This document shows positions 28,935 through 36,490 of a DNA stretch of 64,000 bases, piece after piece; within the stretch, counting starts at the first letter, position 1; every line of letters starts with the position of its first letter. The stretch covers positions 6,292-70,291 of the forward strand of contig CAWDTW010000078.1 of the NCBI GenBank assembly GCA_963805295.1, in the 5' to 3' direction. Source of the stretch: Roseiarcus sp963805295 (GTDB lineage: Bacteria > Pseudomonadota > Alphaproteobacteria > Rhizobiales > Beijerinckiaceae). The notes under the pieces were generated by a model. The model ran no database searches and was not told the DNA's origin. It saw only the letters and a list, made by a program, of their open reading frames with translations. Position numbers and translations under genes: made by a program.

Positions 28935-30299
28935 TCATCGCGGCGCCTTGTCGCCGTGGCAGAACTTGAACTTGCGCCCGCCGCCGCACGGGCACGGCGC
29001 ATAAGGGTCGCGCTTGGCGTCCTCTGCCTTGACCCAGGCCATCACGTCGGCGGGCGCACGGCCACGCTCCAAGAGTTGACCCATGACCCCCATGAGGGGG
29101 CGGGTGTGGGTGAAGAAGAGTTCGAGCCCGGCGCAGAGGTAGTTGTGCCCCGGCTCGCCGTCGCGCGACAATGCAAAGCGGTCCTTGGGACACCCGCCGT
29201 TGCAGAGGAACCGCACTTCGCATTGCCGGCACTGTTTGGTGAGCGTGTCGCGCTTGTCGTCGCCGAATTTGCGCATCTGCGGCGAGGCGACGAGATCGAT
29301 GAGCGGCGTCGCCTCGATGTTGCCGAGCTTCTGTCCCGGCTCGACGAAATGGTCGCAGGTGTAGAGATCGCCGTTGTGCTCCAGCGCGGGCCCGTAACCG
29401 CAGGTCGGCGCGTGGATGCACAGGAGATGACGCCCGAAATAGGCCTCGAGCGTGACGTCGAAGAGCTGGACGAACACCCGGCCGACGTCGCGCCGCACCC
29501 ACTCCTCGAAAATGTCGACGAGAAAGCGCCCGTATTGCTCGCCCCCGACCGAGCGGTCGGTGACGAGATCGCCGGTCTGCGTGTAGAGGAGGCGCTTTCC
29601 CGCGCCGGGCCGGTCGCTCCAGCCCTGGTTGGCGATCGCGAGCGTCTCGGCCGTGGCCCGCTCGACGATCGGGATGAACTGCATCCATTTCGCGCCGAGT
29701 TCGTCGCGAAAGAAGCGGTAGACCCTCCGCCCATGCTTCTCGTTGGCGGCGTTGACCGTGCACAGGATATTGAACTCGACGCCGTGATTTTTGAGGAAGC
29801 GCCATCCCCGCATGACGAGCTCGAACGTGCCCTGGCCTTTGCGGTCGCGCCGGTAGGCGTCATGCAATTCGCGCGGCCCGTCGACGCTGAGGCCGACGAG
29901 AAAGTCGTGTTTCTTGAAGAAGGCGCACCAGGCGTCGTCGAGGAGGAGGCCGTTGGTCTGGAAGGTCTGCTGAACCTTCTGGCCGGGCTTGCGGTATTTT
30001 TCGACGAGTTCGACGGCGCGCTGGAAGAACTCGAGCTTCATCAGGGTCGGCTCGCCTCCCTGCCAGGCGACCGTCACCTCGGGCGCGCGGTGGGATTCCA
30101 GGAGCTGGCGGATGTAGCTCTCGAGCGTCGCCTGCGACATACGGTGTTTGTCGTTGGGGTAGAGCGCCTCCTTCGACAGGAAGAAGCAATAGGCGCAGTC
30201 GATGTTGCAGGTCGATCCGCTGGGCTTGGCGAGCAGGTGAAAGCGTGGCGGCGCGTTCGCCGATCGGGGTTGCTGGGGCGTCGCCATTTCGCTCGACAT
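28935..30299 (-). CDS. Anaerobic-type sulfatase-maturating enzyme (radical SAM)
   Basis: Radical SAM/SPASM enzyme that oxidises the active-site Cys or Ser of a sulfatase to formylglycine without oxygen. Residues near 30 carry the cluster motif CNIDCAYCFF, followed by VTVAWQGGEPTLM, QTNGLLLDDAWCAFF and VGLSVDGP. The C-terminal auxiliary-cluster Cys are present: CGYGPALEHNGDLYTCDHF and CRQCEVRFLCNGGCPKD. A SEC-C zinc motif (PCPCGGGRKFKFCHG) ends the protein, an add-on. ATG at 30299 (MSSEMATPQQ) begins the 454-residue product. The likely client is the CTAGR sulfatase about 1.6 kb away. Confidence 0.93.
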   Translation of the reverse strand: MSSEMATPQQPRSANAPPRFHLLAKPSGSTCNIDCAYCFFLSKEALYPNDKHRMSQATLESYIRQLLESHRAPEVTVAWQGGEPTLMKLEFFQRAVELVEKYRKPGQKVQQTFQTNGLLLDDAWCAFFKKHDFLVGLSVDGPRELHDAYRRDRKGQGTFELVMRGWRFLKNHGVEFNILCTVNAANEKHGRRVYRFFRDELGAKWMQFIPIVERATAETLAIANQGWSDRPGAGKRLLYTQTGDLVTDRSVGGEQYGRFLVDIFEEWVRRDVGRVFVQLFDVTLEAYFGRHLLCIHAPTCGYGPALEHNGDLYTCDHFVEPGQKLGNIEATPLIDLVASPQMRKFGDDKRDTLTKQCRQCEVRFLCNGGCPKDRFALSRDGEPGHNYLCAGLELFFTHTRPLMGVMGQLLERGRAPADVMAWVKAEDAKRDPYAPCPCGGGRKFKFCHGDKAPR

Positions 30300-30478
30300 G
30301 AAAGTCTCTTGTCCGGATCCGTCGCCACGGTAGCGGCTGCGGCCATATTCGACAATCGCGGCCAAAAAGGGAGCGGGAACGCGGCGCGGCCCGGCGGCCT
30401 GTCTTGGGCGAATGACGGCTGCCCTGCCATCCACCCCCGCCGGTCGCTGCTCGAGGCCCCACGAGGTTCGTTGATCGT

Positions 30479-31384
30479 TCACACATAAACTAATCGCCGC
30501 GGCGCGGGCAAGCGCGCCTTCAGCGCGGCGCCGTCAGCCATTCGCATGCTTGCGCGCTGCGCCCGTCGCGCGAAAGGAGTTCTCGCGAGCCAGGGCATGA
30601 GGACCCGGGCTTCGTCGAAAAGCGTGTGCGGCGGGTTGACGATGAGAAGGCCGGCCCGCGCCAGCGGCCGCTGGCCGTGGATGCCGACCGGTCCCGGCCC
30701 GACGTCGAGTTCGAGCCGCAGGACGTTCGGCGCGCCGAGAGCGGCCACGCTGTTGAGAAAGTGCGCGTCGGGGGCCGTCTCGCGGATCGGCCGCCATGCG
30801 AGATAGACACCGCTCGGCCACTTGCGGATCGCACGCGCGAGCGCACCTTCGACGCGCGCCGGTTCGTCGGGCGTCTCGAACGACGGGTCGATCAGGACGA
30901 GGCCGCGCCGTTCCTTCGGCGGCAGATAGGCGTTGAGCGCGACGTAGCCGTCCGTGCCGACGATGCTGAGGCGAGCGTCGCGGCCGAGCGCCGCGACGAG
31001 CTTCTCGCGCTCCTCGGGATGCAATTCGCAGAGCGCGATGCGGTCCTGCGGACGTATCAGCGCCTGGGCGATCGCCGGGGATCCCGGATACGAGGCGGGC
31101 GCGCCGCTTGCGTCGTGCGGGCCGATCGCCCGGAGGTAGGGTTCGATGAGGGCGGCGATCGGCGCGGGCGGCGCAGCCTTCAACAGCCGCGCCACGCCCT
31201 CGCGCCATTCCGGCGAGCGTTTCGCCTCGGCGCCGGCGAGGTCGTAGCGCCCGGCGCCCGCATGGGTGTCGATGAAGCGGAAGGGCGCGTCCTTGCGCGC
31301 GAGATAGACGAGGACGCGCGCCAGGATCGCGTGCTTGAACACGTCGGCGAAATTGCCGGCATGGAAGGCGTGGCGATAGTTCAT
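30479..31384 (-). CDS. rlmJ: 23S rRNA (adenine(2030)-N6)-methyltransferase
   Basis: RlmJ methylates A2030 of 23S rRNA. The N-terminus MNYRHAFHAGNFADVFKHAILARVL is diagnostic, followed by FRFIDTHAGAGRYDL (SAM-binding). The catalytic motif, normally DPP(F/Y), reads LVLIDPSFETPDE, so the second Pro is Ser (CCG-TCG on the coding strand). HGQRPLARAGLLIVNPPHTLFDEARVLMPWLA closes the protein. Length 301 residues, slightly longer than the E. coli enzyme. The gene sits 32 bases downstream of the RNase T2 gene in the same direction. The Ser substitution is noteworthy but may be tolerated. Confidence 0.93.
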   Translation of the reverse strand: MNYRHAFHAGNFADVFKHAILARVLVYLARKDAPFRFIDTHAGAGRYDLAGAEAKRSPEWREGVARLLKAAPPAPIAALIEPYLRAIGPHDASGAPASYPGSPAIAQALIRPQDRIALCELHPEEREKLVAALGRDARLSIVGTDGYVALNAYLPPKERRGLVLIDPSFETPDEPARVEGALARAIRKWPSGVYLAWRPIRETAPDAHFLNSVAALGAPNVLRLELDVGPGPVGIHGQRPLARAGLLIVNPPHTLFDEARVLMPWLARTPFARRAQRASMRMADGAALKARLPAPRRLVYV

Positions 31385-31415
31385 GGCGCCCGCGCGCGGC
31401 CCGGCGGCGCGCGTC

Positions 31416-32084
31416 TCAGCGCACAGGCGCGACGGCGATGGACGAGCGCTGGCACGTGTGTCCCGCGACTTTCCGGCAGACGGCGAAGGCCTTCAGGTCC
31501 TTCGACAGGCAGATGCGCACGTCGACGAGCTCTCCCCGGGCGCAGGTGACCGCCATGCTGTTGGGCGTGAGATTTGCGTTCGCCGCGATGAAGGCCTGCT
31601 CGATTGTCTCCGGCGAGACGCGCTGCAGATCGTGCGGCCCCTGCAGCATCGGCGGGATATTGAGCTCATCGCGCACAGTACGGACGACGTCGAAATAATC
31701 CCTGGCGTCGAGGCCGGTGCAGGTTCCGTGCTTGCGGTATTCGTGGCGCGCGAGGCCTTCCGACGGATAGAGCCCCTGTGCGGCAGCGAGATCGGCGGAC
31801 GAAGCATCTTCGTTGGGGTCGCAGTTCTCCGGGTTGGCGCTCGTGCGGTTATTCGGCCACAGGCCGTGGACGACGAAGCCGTCTCCGGAACCAACCGCGC
31901 GTTGCCGCGGCGACTTGTCCTCGCCGCCGAGATCGCAGAAGCCGGGCGACCAGGAAAGCGTCATCACATAGTAGTCGAATGGCGCGGTCGCGACGGGCGG
32001 AAGGCTTTGCGCGTGAGCCGCCGCCGTCACGCCGATCAGCGCCAACGCGCCCGAAGCCGCTTTCCGCGCAAGGCGCGCCGTCAT
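31416..32084 (-). CDS. Ribonuclease T2-family protein, secreted
   Basis: RNase T2 enzymes cleave single-stranded RNA using two His motifs. The 222-residue protein has a signal peptide (AASGALALIGVTAAAHAQ), then YYVMTLSWSPGFCDL, the CAS-I motif FVVHGLWPN and the CAS-II motif HEYRKHGTCTGLDARDYF, with both catalytic His and the Glu/Lys context. Six or more Cys suggest disulfides in the periplasm. ATG at 32084 (MTARLARKAA) fits the signal peptide. It lies 20 bases after a secreted protein gene and 31 bases before rlmJ, so these may form one transcript. Confidence 0.93.
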   Translation of the reverse strand: MTARLARKAASGALALIGVTAAAHAQSLPPVATAPFDYYVMTLSWSPGFCDLGGEDKSPRQRAVGSGDGFVVHGLWPNNRTSANPENCDPNEDASSADLAAAQGLYPSEGLARHEYRKHGTCTGLDARDYFDVVRTVRDELNIPPMLQGPHDLQRVSPETIEQAFIAANANLTPNSMAVTCARGELVDVRICLSKDLKAFAVCRKVAGHTCQRSSIAVAPVR

Positions 32085-32104
32085 CGGGCGCCTCCGCCGG
32101 CGGC

Positions 32105-32632
32105 TCAGTAGAGCGCCTTGAGGCCGTATTCGCCGAGCCAGCGCTCGAGGATCGGCCGCAGGACGAGGCAGTCCGGCGCGTAGGCGCGCTCGCGGTCGAG
32201 GCCGACGACGCACCATTCGACGCCCCAAGTCAATCCGATGATGCCTTCCGCCGCCCCGACCGAGTAGACGACGGTCCGCGATTTCCTCTGTTCCGGAGGC
32301 GTAATGCGCGGATCCTCGGTCAGGGCGCGCGCCACACAGTAGCGGCGCGGGATGTAGGAAAGTCCGTTGGCGCGGAAGCCGATCTCGCGCACGCGTTCAA
32401 AGGCGTCGATCGCGTGCTTGCCGCCCCAGTAGAGGTTCTCCGTGTCGTCGAACCGGCCGGAGATCGTCGACAGCACGCCGTAGTCGTCGCACTTCGGCAG
32501 GTCGGAGGAATAGGGCGCCCACAGCTCACCGGCCGGCGATTCATATTCCGTGATCGCCACCGGGCCGCCCGCGGCATGGGCCAGCGACAGCGAGCCGAGA
32601 ACGAGCAGCATGCCGATGATCGCGCGAACCAT
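32105..32632 (-). CDS. Hypothetical secreted protein
   Basis: A 175-residue protein with signal peptide MVRAIIGMLLVLGSLSLAHA. The mature part contains ELWAPYSSDLPKCDDYGVLSTISGRFDDTENLYWGGKHAIDAFERVREIGFRANGLSYIPRRYCVARALTED and WGVEWCVVGLDRERAYAPDCLVLRP. The evenly spaced Cys residues and the RFDDTENLYW...IPRRYC pattern recur in alphaproteobacterial exported proteins annotated as hypothetical; function unknown. It precedes the RNase T2 gene by 20 bases in the same direction, suggesting a shared transcript. ATG at 32632 chosen from the signal peptide. Confidence 0.8.
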   Translation of the reverse strand: MVRAIIGMLLVLGSLSLAHAAGGPVAITEYESPAGELWAPYSSDLPKCDDYGVLSTISGRFDDTENLYWGGKHAIDAFERVREIGFRANGLSYIPRRYCVARALTEDPRITPPEQRKSRTVVYSVGAAEGIIGLTWGVEWCVVGLDRERAYAPDCLVLRPILERWLGEYGLKALY

Positions 32633-32766
32633 TGCGGTCGTTCCCCTGTTCCGGCGCCCCTGCGGCCGATTTGCGTCGGCCCCCGCGCCGCCGCCGGACA
32701 ATGCGGCGCGGGGGCCGCCAAATCAAGGGCGTCGTCGCGTCCTCGCCGCCATGCGCTGGGTCGGCC

Positions 32767-33252
32767 TCAATTCAGGCGGCTCTTGAGGCCCGCGATCTCG
32801 CGCGTGACCAGATCGGCGCCGCTCGCGCCCTGCATCTGGTCTTTCAGCAGGAACTCGGCTGCTTTCGCCGCGCGGTCGGCGGCGGCGGCGCGGACGTCGG
32901 CTGCGGCCTGGGCTTCCGCGAAGGCGATCTTCGCCTCGGCCTGCCTGGTGCGGCGCGCGATGAACTCGCTCATGCGCTCGGCGGCGTCCTTGGCCAGCTG
33001 CTCGGCCTGGGCGCGCGCCTCGGCGAGGATGGCCGCCGCGTTGGCTTCCGCCTCGGCGCTCTTCTTCTCGAAGCTCGCCAGCAGAGCGGTCGCCTCCTCG
33101 CGCAGCTTTGCGGCCTGGTCGAGTTCCGCCTGGATCGCCTCGCCGCGCGCGTCGAGCGCCTTGAGGATGGCGCGAGGCGCGCCGAAGTAGATGAGAATGC
33201 CGACGAAGACCAGAAAGCCGAGAAGAACGAAGATTTCGGGGTCGAATTCCAT
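32767..33252 (-). CDS. atpF: ATP synthase Fo subunit b
   Basis: Subunit b forms part of the peripheral stalk linking Fo to F1. The 161-residue protein has one N-terminal membrane helix (EIFVLLGFLVFVGILIYFGAPRAI) followed by a long Ala/Glu/Lys-rich coiled coil (AAKLREEATALLASFEKKSAEAEANAAAILAEARAQAEQLAKDAAERMSEFIARRT). It ends EIAGLKSRLN. It is last of the Fo operon, 13 bases after b'. As in other Alphaproteobacteria, F1 genes are not adjacent. Confidence 0.95.
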   Translation of the reverse strand: MEFDPEIFVLLGFLVFVGILIYFGAPRAILKALDARGEAIQAELDQAAKLREEATALLASFEKKSAEAEANAAAILAEARAQAEQLAKDAAERMSEFIARRTRQAEAKIAFAEAQAAADVRAAAADRAAKAAEFLLKDQMQGASGADLVTREIAGLKSRLN

Positions 33253-33265
33253 CGCGCGGCTTCCC

Positions 33266-33808
33266 TTACGGCTCGACCGAATCGACCGCGGCCGCCACGG
33301 CCGCGGGGTCGGCGGCGCGCCCGCCGAGCCGCTCGACGATCGCGCCCGTCGCCTCGCGCGCGATCTCCGAGACGTTGGTCATCGCCTGCGCGCGGGTCGC
33401 CGCGATCTGCTTCTCCGCCGTCGCGAGCTTGGCGGCGATCTCGTCCTCCAGCGCCTTGCGCCTGGCGTTCGCTTCGGCTGCGGCCCGATCGCGGGCGGCC
33501 TGGGCCAGGGCCTGGGCCTTGGCGCGCGCCTCGGCGAGCGTCTTCTCATGCGCCGCCGCGGCCGCGTCGGCTTTCTGATGCATCGTCGTCGCGTCGTCGA
33601 GGTCGCGCGCGATGCGGGTCCGGCGGTTCTCGATCACCGCCCCGATCTGCGGCAGCGCGCGCTTCGACATGTACCAGTAGAGAAGCGCGAACGCGATGAA
33701 GAACCAGATGATTTGCGACGGAAACGTGCTCGAGTCGAAGGGCGGGAAGTTCGATTGGCCTCCCCCCTCGTGACCGACCGCCGTTTGCGGTGTTTCGGAC
33801 TGAGCCAT
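33266..33808 (-). CDS. atpG: ATP synthase Fo subunit b'
   Basis: Subunit b' pairs with b in the peripheral stalk of photosynthetic and alphaproteobacterial ATP synthases. The 180-residue protein has a short N-terminal extension (MAQSETPQTAVGHEGGGQSNFPPFD), a membrane helix (QIIWFFIAFALLYWYMSK) and a long coiled coil (RARIARD...AAARDRAAAEANARRKALEDEIAAKLATAEKQIAATRAQAMTNVSEIA-type). It precedes atpF by 13 bases and follows atpE. The symbol atpG is used in Rhizobiales for b'; some annotations use atpF2. Confidence 0.94.
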   Translation of the reverse strand: MAQSETPQTAVGHEGGGQSNFPPFDSSTFPSQIIWFFIAFALLYWYMSKRALPQIGAVIENRRTRIARDLDDATTMHQKADAAAAAHEKTLAEARAKAQALAQAARDRAAAEANARRKALEDEIAAKLATAEKQIAATRAQAMTNVSEIAREATGAIVERLGGRAADPAAVAAAVDSVEP

Positions 33809-33889
33809 CGTGGGTCCTTCGGGTAACGAAGCCCCGGGAAAGTGCTGTCAAAGCGCGCCCTCCCGCGGATCGAAACGCCGCTTTGCGCC

Positions 33890-34129
33890 TCAGACTGCGA
33901 ACAACAGCAGGAACGAGATCAGCAGCGCGAAAATGCCGAGCGCTTCTGTCACCGCGAAGCCGAAGATGAGGCGGCCGAACTGGCCGTCGACGGCGGAAGG
34001 GTTGCGCAACGCACCGTTCATGAAGTGGCCGAACAGGGTGCCGACGCCGATGCCGGCCGCGCCGGTTCCGATGGCGGCGAGGCCGGCGCCCACGTATTTG
34101 GCGGCGAGGGCGAGTTCATGCGGTTCCAT
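33890..34129 (-). CDS. atpE: ATP synthase Fo subunit c
   Basis: Subunit c forms the proton-driven rotor ring. The 79-residue protein has two membrane helices, the polar loop region (LFGHFMNGALRNPSAVDGQ) and the proton-binding carboxylate in helix 2 (FGFAVTEALGIFALLISFLLLF). Start ATG at 34129 (MEPHELALAAKYVGAGLAAIG). It is the third gene of the Fo operon, 49 bases after atpB. Confidence 0.96.
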   Translation of the reverse strand: MEPHELALAAKYVGAGLAAIGTGAAGIGVGTLFGHFMNGALRNPSAVDGQFGRLIFGFAVTEALGIFALLISFLLLFAV

Positions 34130-34178
34130 TCGGTGCTCCTATGTGTTCTTGTCAGCGTGTTCTTTGTCGATCGGCAGG

Positions 34179-34949
34179 TCAGTGACCGCCGGGGTGAAGC
34201 GCGTCGTTGAGATACATGCAGGTCAGCATGGCGAACACGTAGGCCTGCAGGAACGCGACCAGCAATTCGAGGGCTTCGAGCCCGACCGTCATCGCGAAGG
34301 GCAGCACCGCGAGCGGTTTGGTCACGGCGCCCGCGCCGAGCAGCATGATGACGAACGCGCCGAACACATAGAGCGTGATGTGGCCGGCCAGCATGTTGGC
34401 GAAGAGACGAACCGAGTGGCTCAGCGGGCGCGACAGGAAAGAGACGATCTCGATCGCCACGACCAGCGGAAGAATGTAGATCGGCACGCCCGAGGGAACG
34501 AACATCTTGAAGAAGCTCAGGCCGTGATCCTTGATCCCGAAGAAGACGACGGTGAAGAAAACCAGGAGCGCCAGCGCCGCGGTGATGACGATCTGGCTCG
34601 TCACGGTGAAGGAATAGGGGATGAAGCCGATCAGGTTGGAGAGCAAAATGAACAAGAAGATGCTGAAGACGAACGGAAAGAACTGCATTCCGGCTTCGCC
34701 GGCCGCGGAACGGACCATGCCGGCGGTGAATTCATAGGCCATTTCGCCGAGCGCCTGCATGCGGCTCGGCACGCCTGAGCCGCCCCGCGCTGCGATCGCC
34801 GTGAGTAGGCAGGCCAACGCGACTGCGAGCAGCATGAAGAGGCCCGAATTCGTCAGCGAAAGGTCGTAGCCCCCTACGTGAATCGGAACGACCGGATGAA
34901 TGGAGAATTGGTGGATCGGATTGATCGCCGGTCCCGCTTCGGTCGCCAC
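34179..34949 (-). CDS. atpB: ATP synthase Fo subunit a
   Basis: Subunit a is the proton channel stator. The 256-residue protein has multiple membrane segments, the essential Arg in RPLSHSVRLFANMLAGHITLYVFG (SVRLFANMLAGH motif), and ALELLVAFLQAYVFAMLTCMYLNDALHPGGH at the C-terminus. ATG at 34949 is 5 bases after the atpI stop. The frame is intact. Confidence 0.97.
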   Translation of the reverse strand: MATEAGPAINPIHQFSIHPVVPIHVGGYDLSLTNSGLFMLLAVALACLLTAIAARGGSGVPSRMQALGEMAYEFTAGMVRSAAGEAGMQFFPFVFSIFLFILLSNLIGFIPYSFTVTSQIVITAALALLVFFTVVFFGIKDHGLSFFKMFVPSGVPIYILPLVVAIEIVSFLSRPLSHSVRLFANMLAGHITLYVFGAFVIMLLGAGAVTKPLAVLPFAMTVGLEALELLVAFLQAYVFAMLTCMYLNDALHPGGH

Positions 34950-34954
34950 TTCGC

Positions 34955-35437
34955 CTAATCCTCGTCGTCGTCCGCCCCGTCGCGGGCCCCCGCGGCCCCG
35001 CCGGAAGCTCCGCGCCCATGCGAGGCGTCATGCCTTGCTCCCGGCGCCGAGCGCCGCAACCCTTTATCCGCCGCCTCCGCGCCAGACAAGCGCGAATCGC
35101 GGCCTTGCCCCCCGCCTTTGGGCGAAGTCACGCGGATCACGTTCCAGACGCCCGCCGTGACGCCGATCATGAAAAACACAATGAGAAACGCCGAACTCGT
35201 GCCGAGCCCCCGATCGATCGCCCAGCCGATGCCGGCGCCGACGATGATGGCCGAGACGAACTCGCTCCCGGCGCGCAGGCCCATCGACATCGCCGATCCC
35301 ATGCCCGCGGCTTTCGGCGGGGCGCTCTGCTGCGGCGCGGGCTCCAGCGCCTTCCGCGCCTTCAAGGTCCCCGACAGCTTGTCGAGCCGCGCGCGCAGCG
35401 CGGCGTCCTCATCGCGGTCTCCGGGGTCGGAAGTCAT
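34955..35437 (-). CDS. atpI: ATP synthase assembly protein AtpI
   Basis: AtpI assists c-ring assembly. The 160-residue protein has a charged N-terminus (DEDAALRARLDKLSGTLKARK), two membrane helices (GLRAGSEFVSAIIVGAGIGWAIDRGLGTSS and FLIVFFMIGVTAGVWNVIRVT) typical of the AtpI/AtpQ family, and a disordered C-terminal tail (GRGASGGAAGARDGADDDED). It is the first gene of the Fo operon. Confidence 0.93.
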   Translation of the reverse strand: MTSDPGDRDEDAALRARLDKLSGTLKARKALEPAPQQSAPPKAAGMGSAMSMGLRAGSEFVSAIIVGAGIGWAIDRGLGTSSAFLIVFFMIGVTAGVWNVIRVTSPKGGGQGRDSRLSGAEAADKGLRRSAPGARHDASHGRGASGGAAGARDGADDDED

Positions 35438-35512
35438 GGCTTTCAGTCCTCGCTTTGAGCCAAGACAGGTCGTTTTGCGCCTTGAGTCAAATCGGCCGGC
35501 GGGCGCAGACCC

Positions 35513-36317
35513 TCAGGCGCGATCGGGAATTTGTCCGTCGTCCGGCGCGAAACGTCCGTGCCGGCCTTCGCCGCTCTTGAAGCGCGCCGACCCCGCGCTC
35601 GTCTCGCCGCTGGCGATGGTCTGAAGTCCGCGCGCGACCTCGCTGGCGATCGCCTGAGGCCCGCTCAGATCCCATTGCTCGATCGCCGAAAGCCGGTCGT
35701 TGCGCATCGCGCTTTGCGGAAAGCCGCAGAGCGTATGGGCGAGCTGAAGCGCCCGGGCGAGCGCCTCGCCGTCCTCTGTCACTTCGCTGACGAGGCCGAT
35801 GTGGAGCGCCTCCTCGGCGCCGACCGCGCGGCCGGTGGAGAATCAGTTCGAGCGCGCGGCCGTGACCCACGATGCGCGGCAGGCGGATCGTTCCGAGGTC
35901 GATGAGCGGCACGCCGAAACGGCGATTGTAGAAGCCGAAATAAGCCGAGCGCGCCGCGATCCTCATATCGCACCAGAGCGCGAGCTCCATGCCGCCCGCG
36001 ACCGCCGGCCCTTCGACGGCGGCGATCGCCGGCTTGCCGAGCGCAAGCCTCGTCGGGCCCATCGGCCCGAAGTCGCCCTCGGGCTCGACAGGGCGCGTCT
36101 CGCCATCGGCCAGAGCTTTCAAATCGGCCCCGGAGCAAAACGCGCCCCCGGCGCCGGTCAACACCGCGACGTCCGAGCCCGCGTCGGCGTCGAACCGCTT
36201 GAAGGCGTCGTAGAGCGCCTGCGCGGTCACGAGATCCACCGCGTTGCGCCGCTCAGGACGCTCGATCGTCACCACGGTCACGCGCTTCTCGGCGCGTACG
36301 GAAACGGTCGCGCTCAT
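35513..36317 (-). CDS. Enoyl-CoA hydratase/isomerase family protein, probable frameshift
   Basis: Crotonase-fold enzyme acting on acyl-CoA esters. From ATG 36317 it reads MSATVSVRAEKRVTVVTIERPERRNAVD, then DVAVLTGAGGAFCSGADLKALADG (oxyanion hole 1), GKPAIAAVEGPAVAGGMELALWCDMRIAARSAYFG (oxyanion hole 2) and GVPLIDLGTIRLPRIVGHGRALELIL. An extra base at about 35836 (CTC-C-ACCGGCC on the coding strand) moves reading to TGRAVGAEEALHIGLVSEVTEDGEALARALQLAHTL. Repaired length is 267 residues. Substrate unknown. It is divergent from hisS (174 bases between starts). Confidence 0.88.
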
Positions 36318-36490
36318 GCGGGCAATCGACGGTTCGCGTTCGTCATGGAGCCCGTTTAGCATTGAACGTAAAGAGAGATAAGAGACGCCGGTCGCGCCCA
36401 CCGCCTCCATCGCCGCCCGGCTTGACCTTGCGCGCCGCGTCGGGCAAGGCGCCGCCTTCGAAACGAGCGCCCGCCCCGACTGGAACCGTA

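Noticed and set aside
28956..30488. 510-codon plus-strand frame opposite the sulfatase maturase
   Set aside because: Antisense shadow of a gene with all radical SAM motifs; composition typical of GC-driven open frames.
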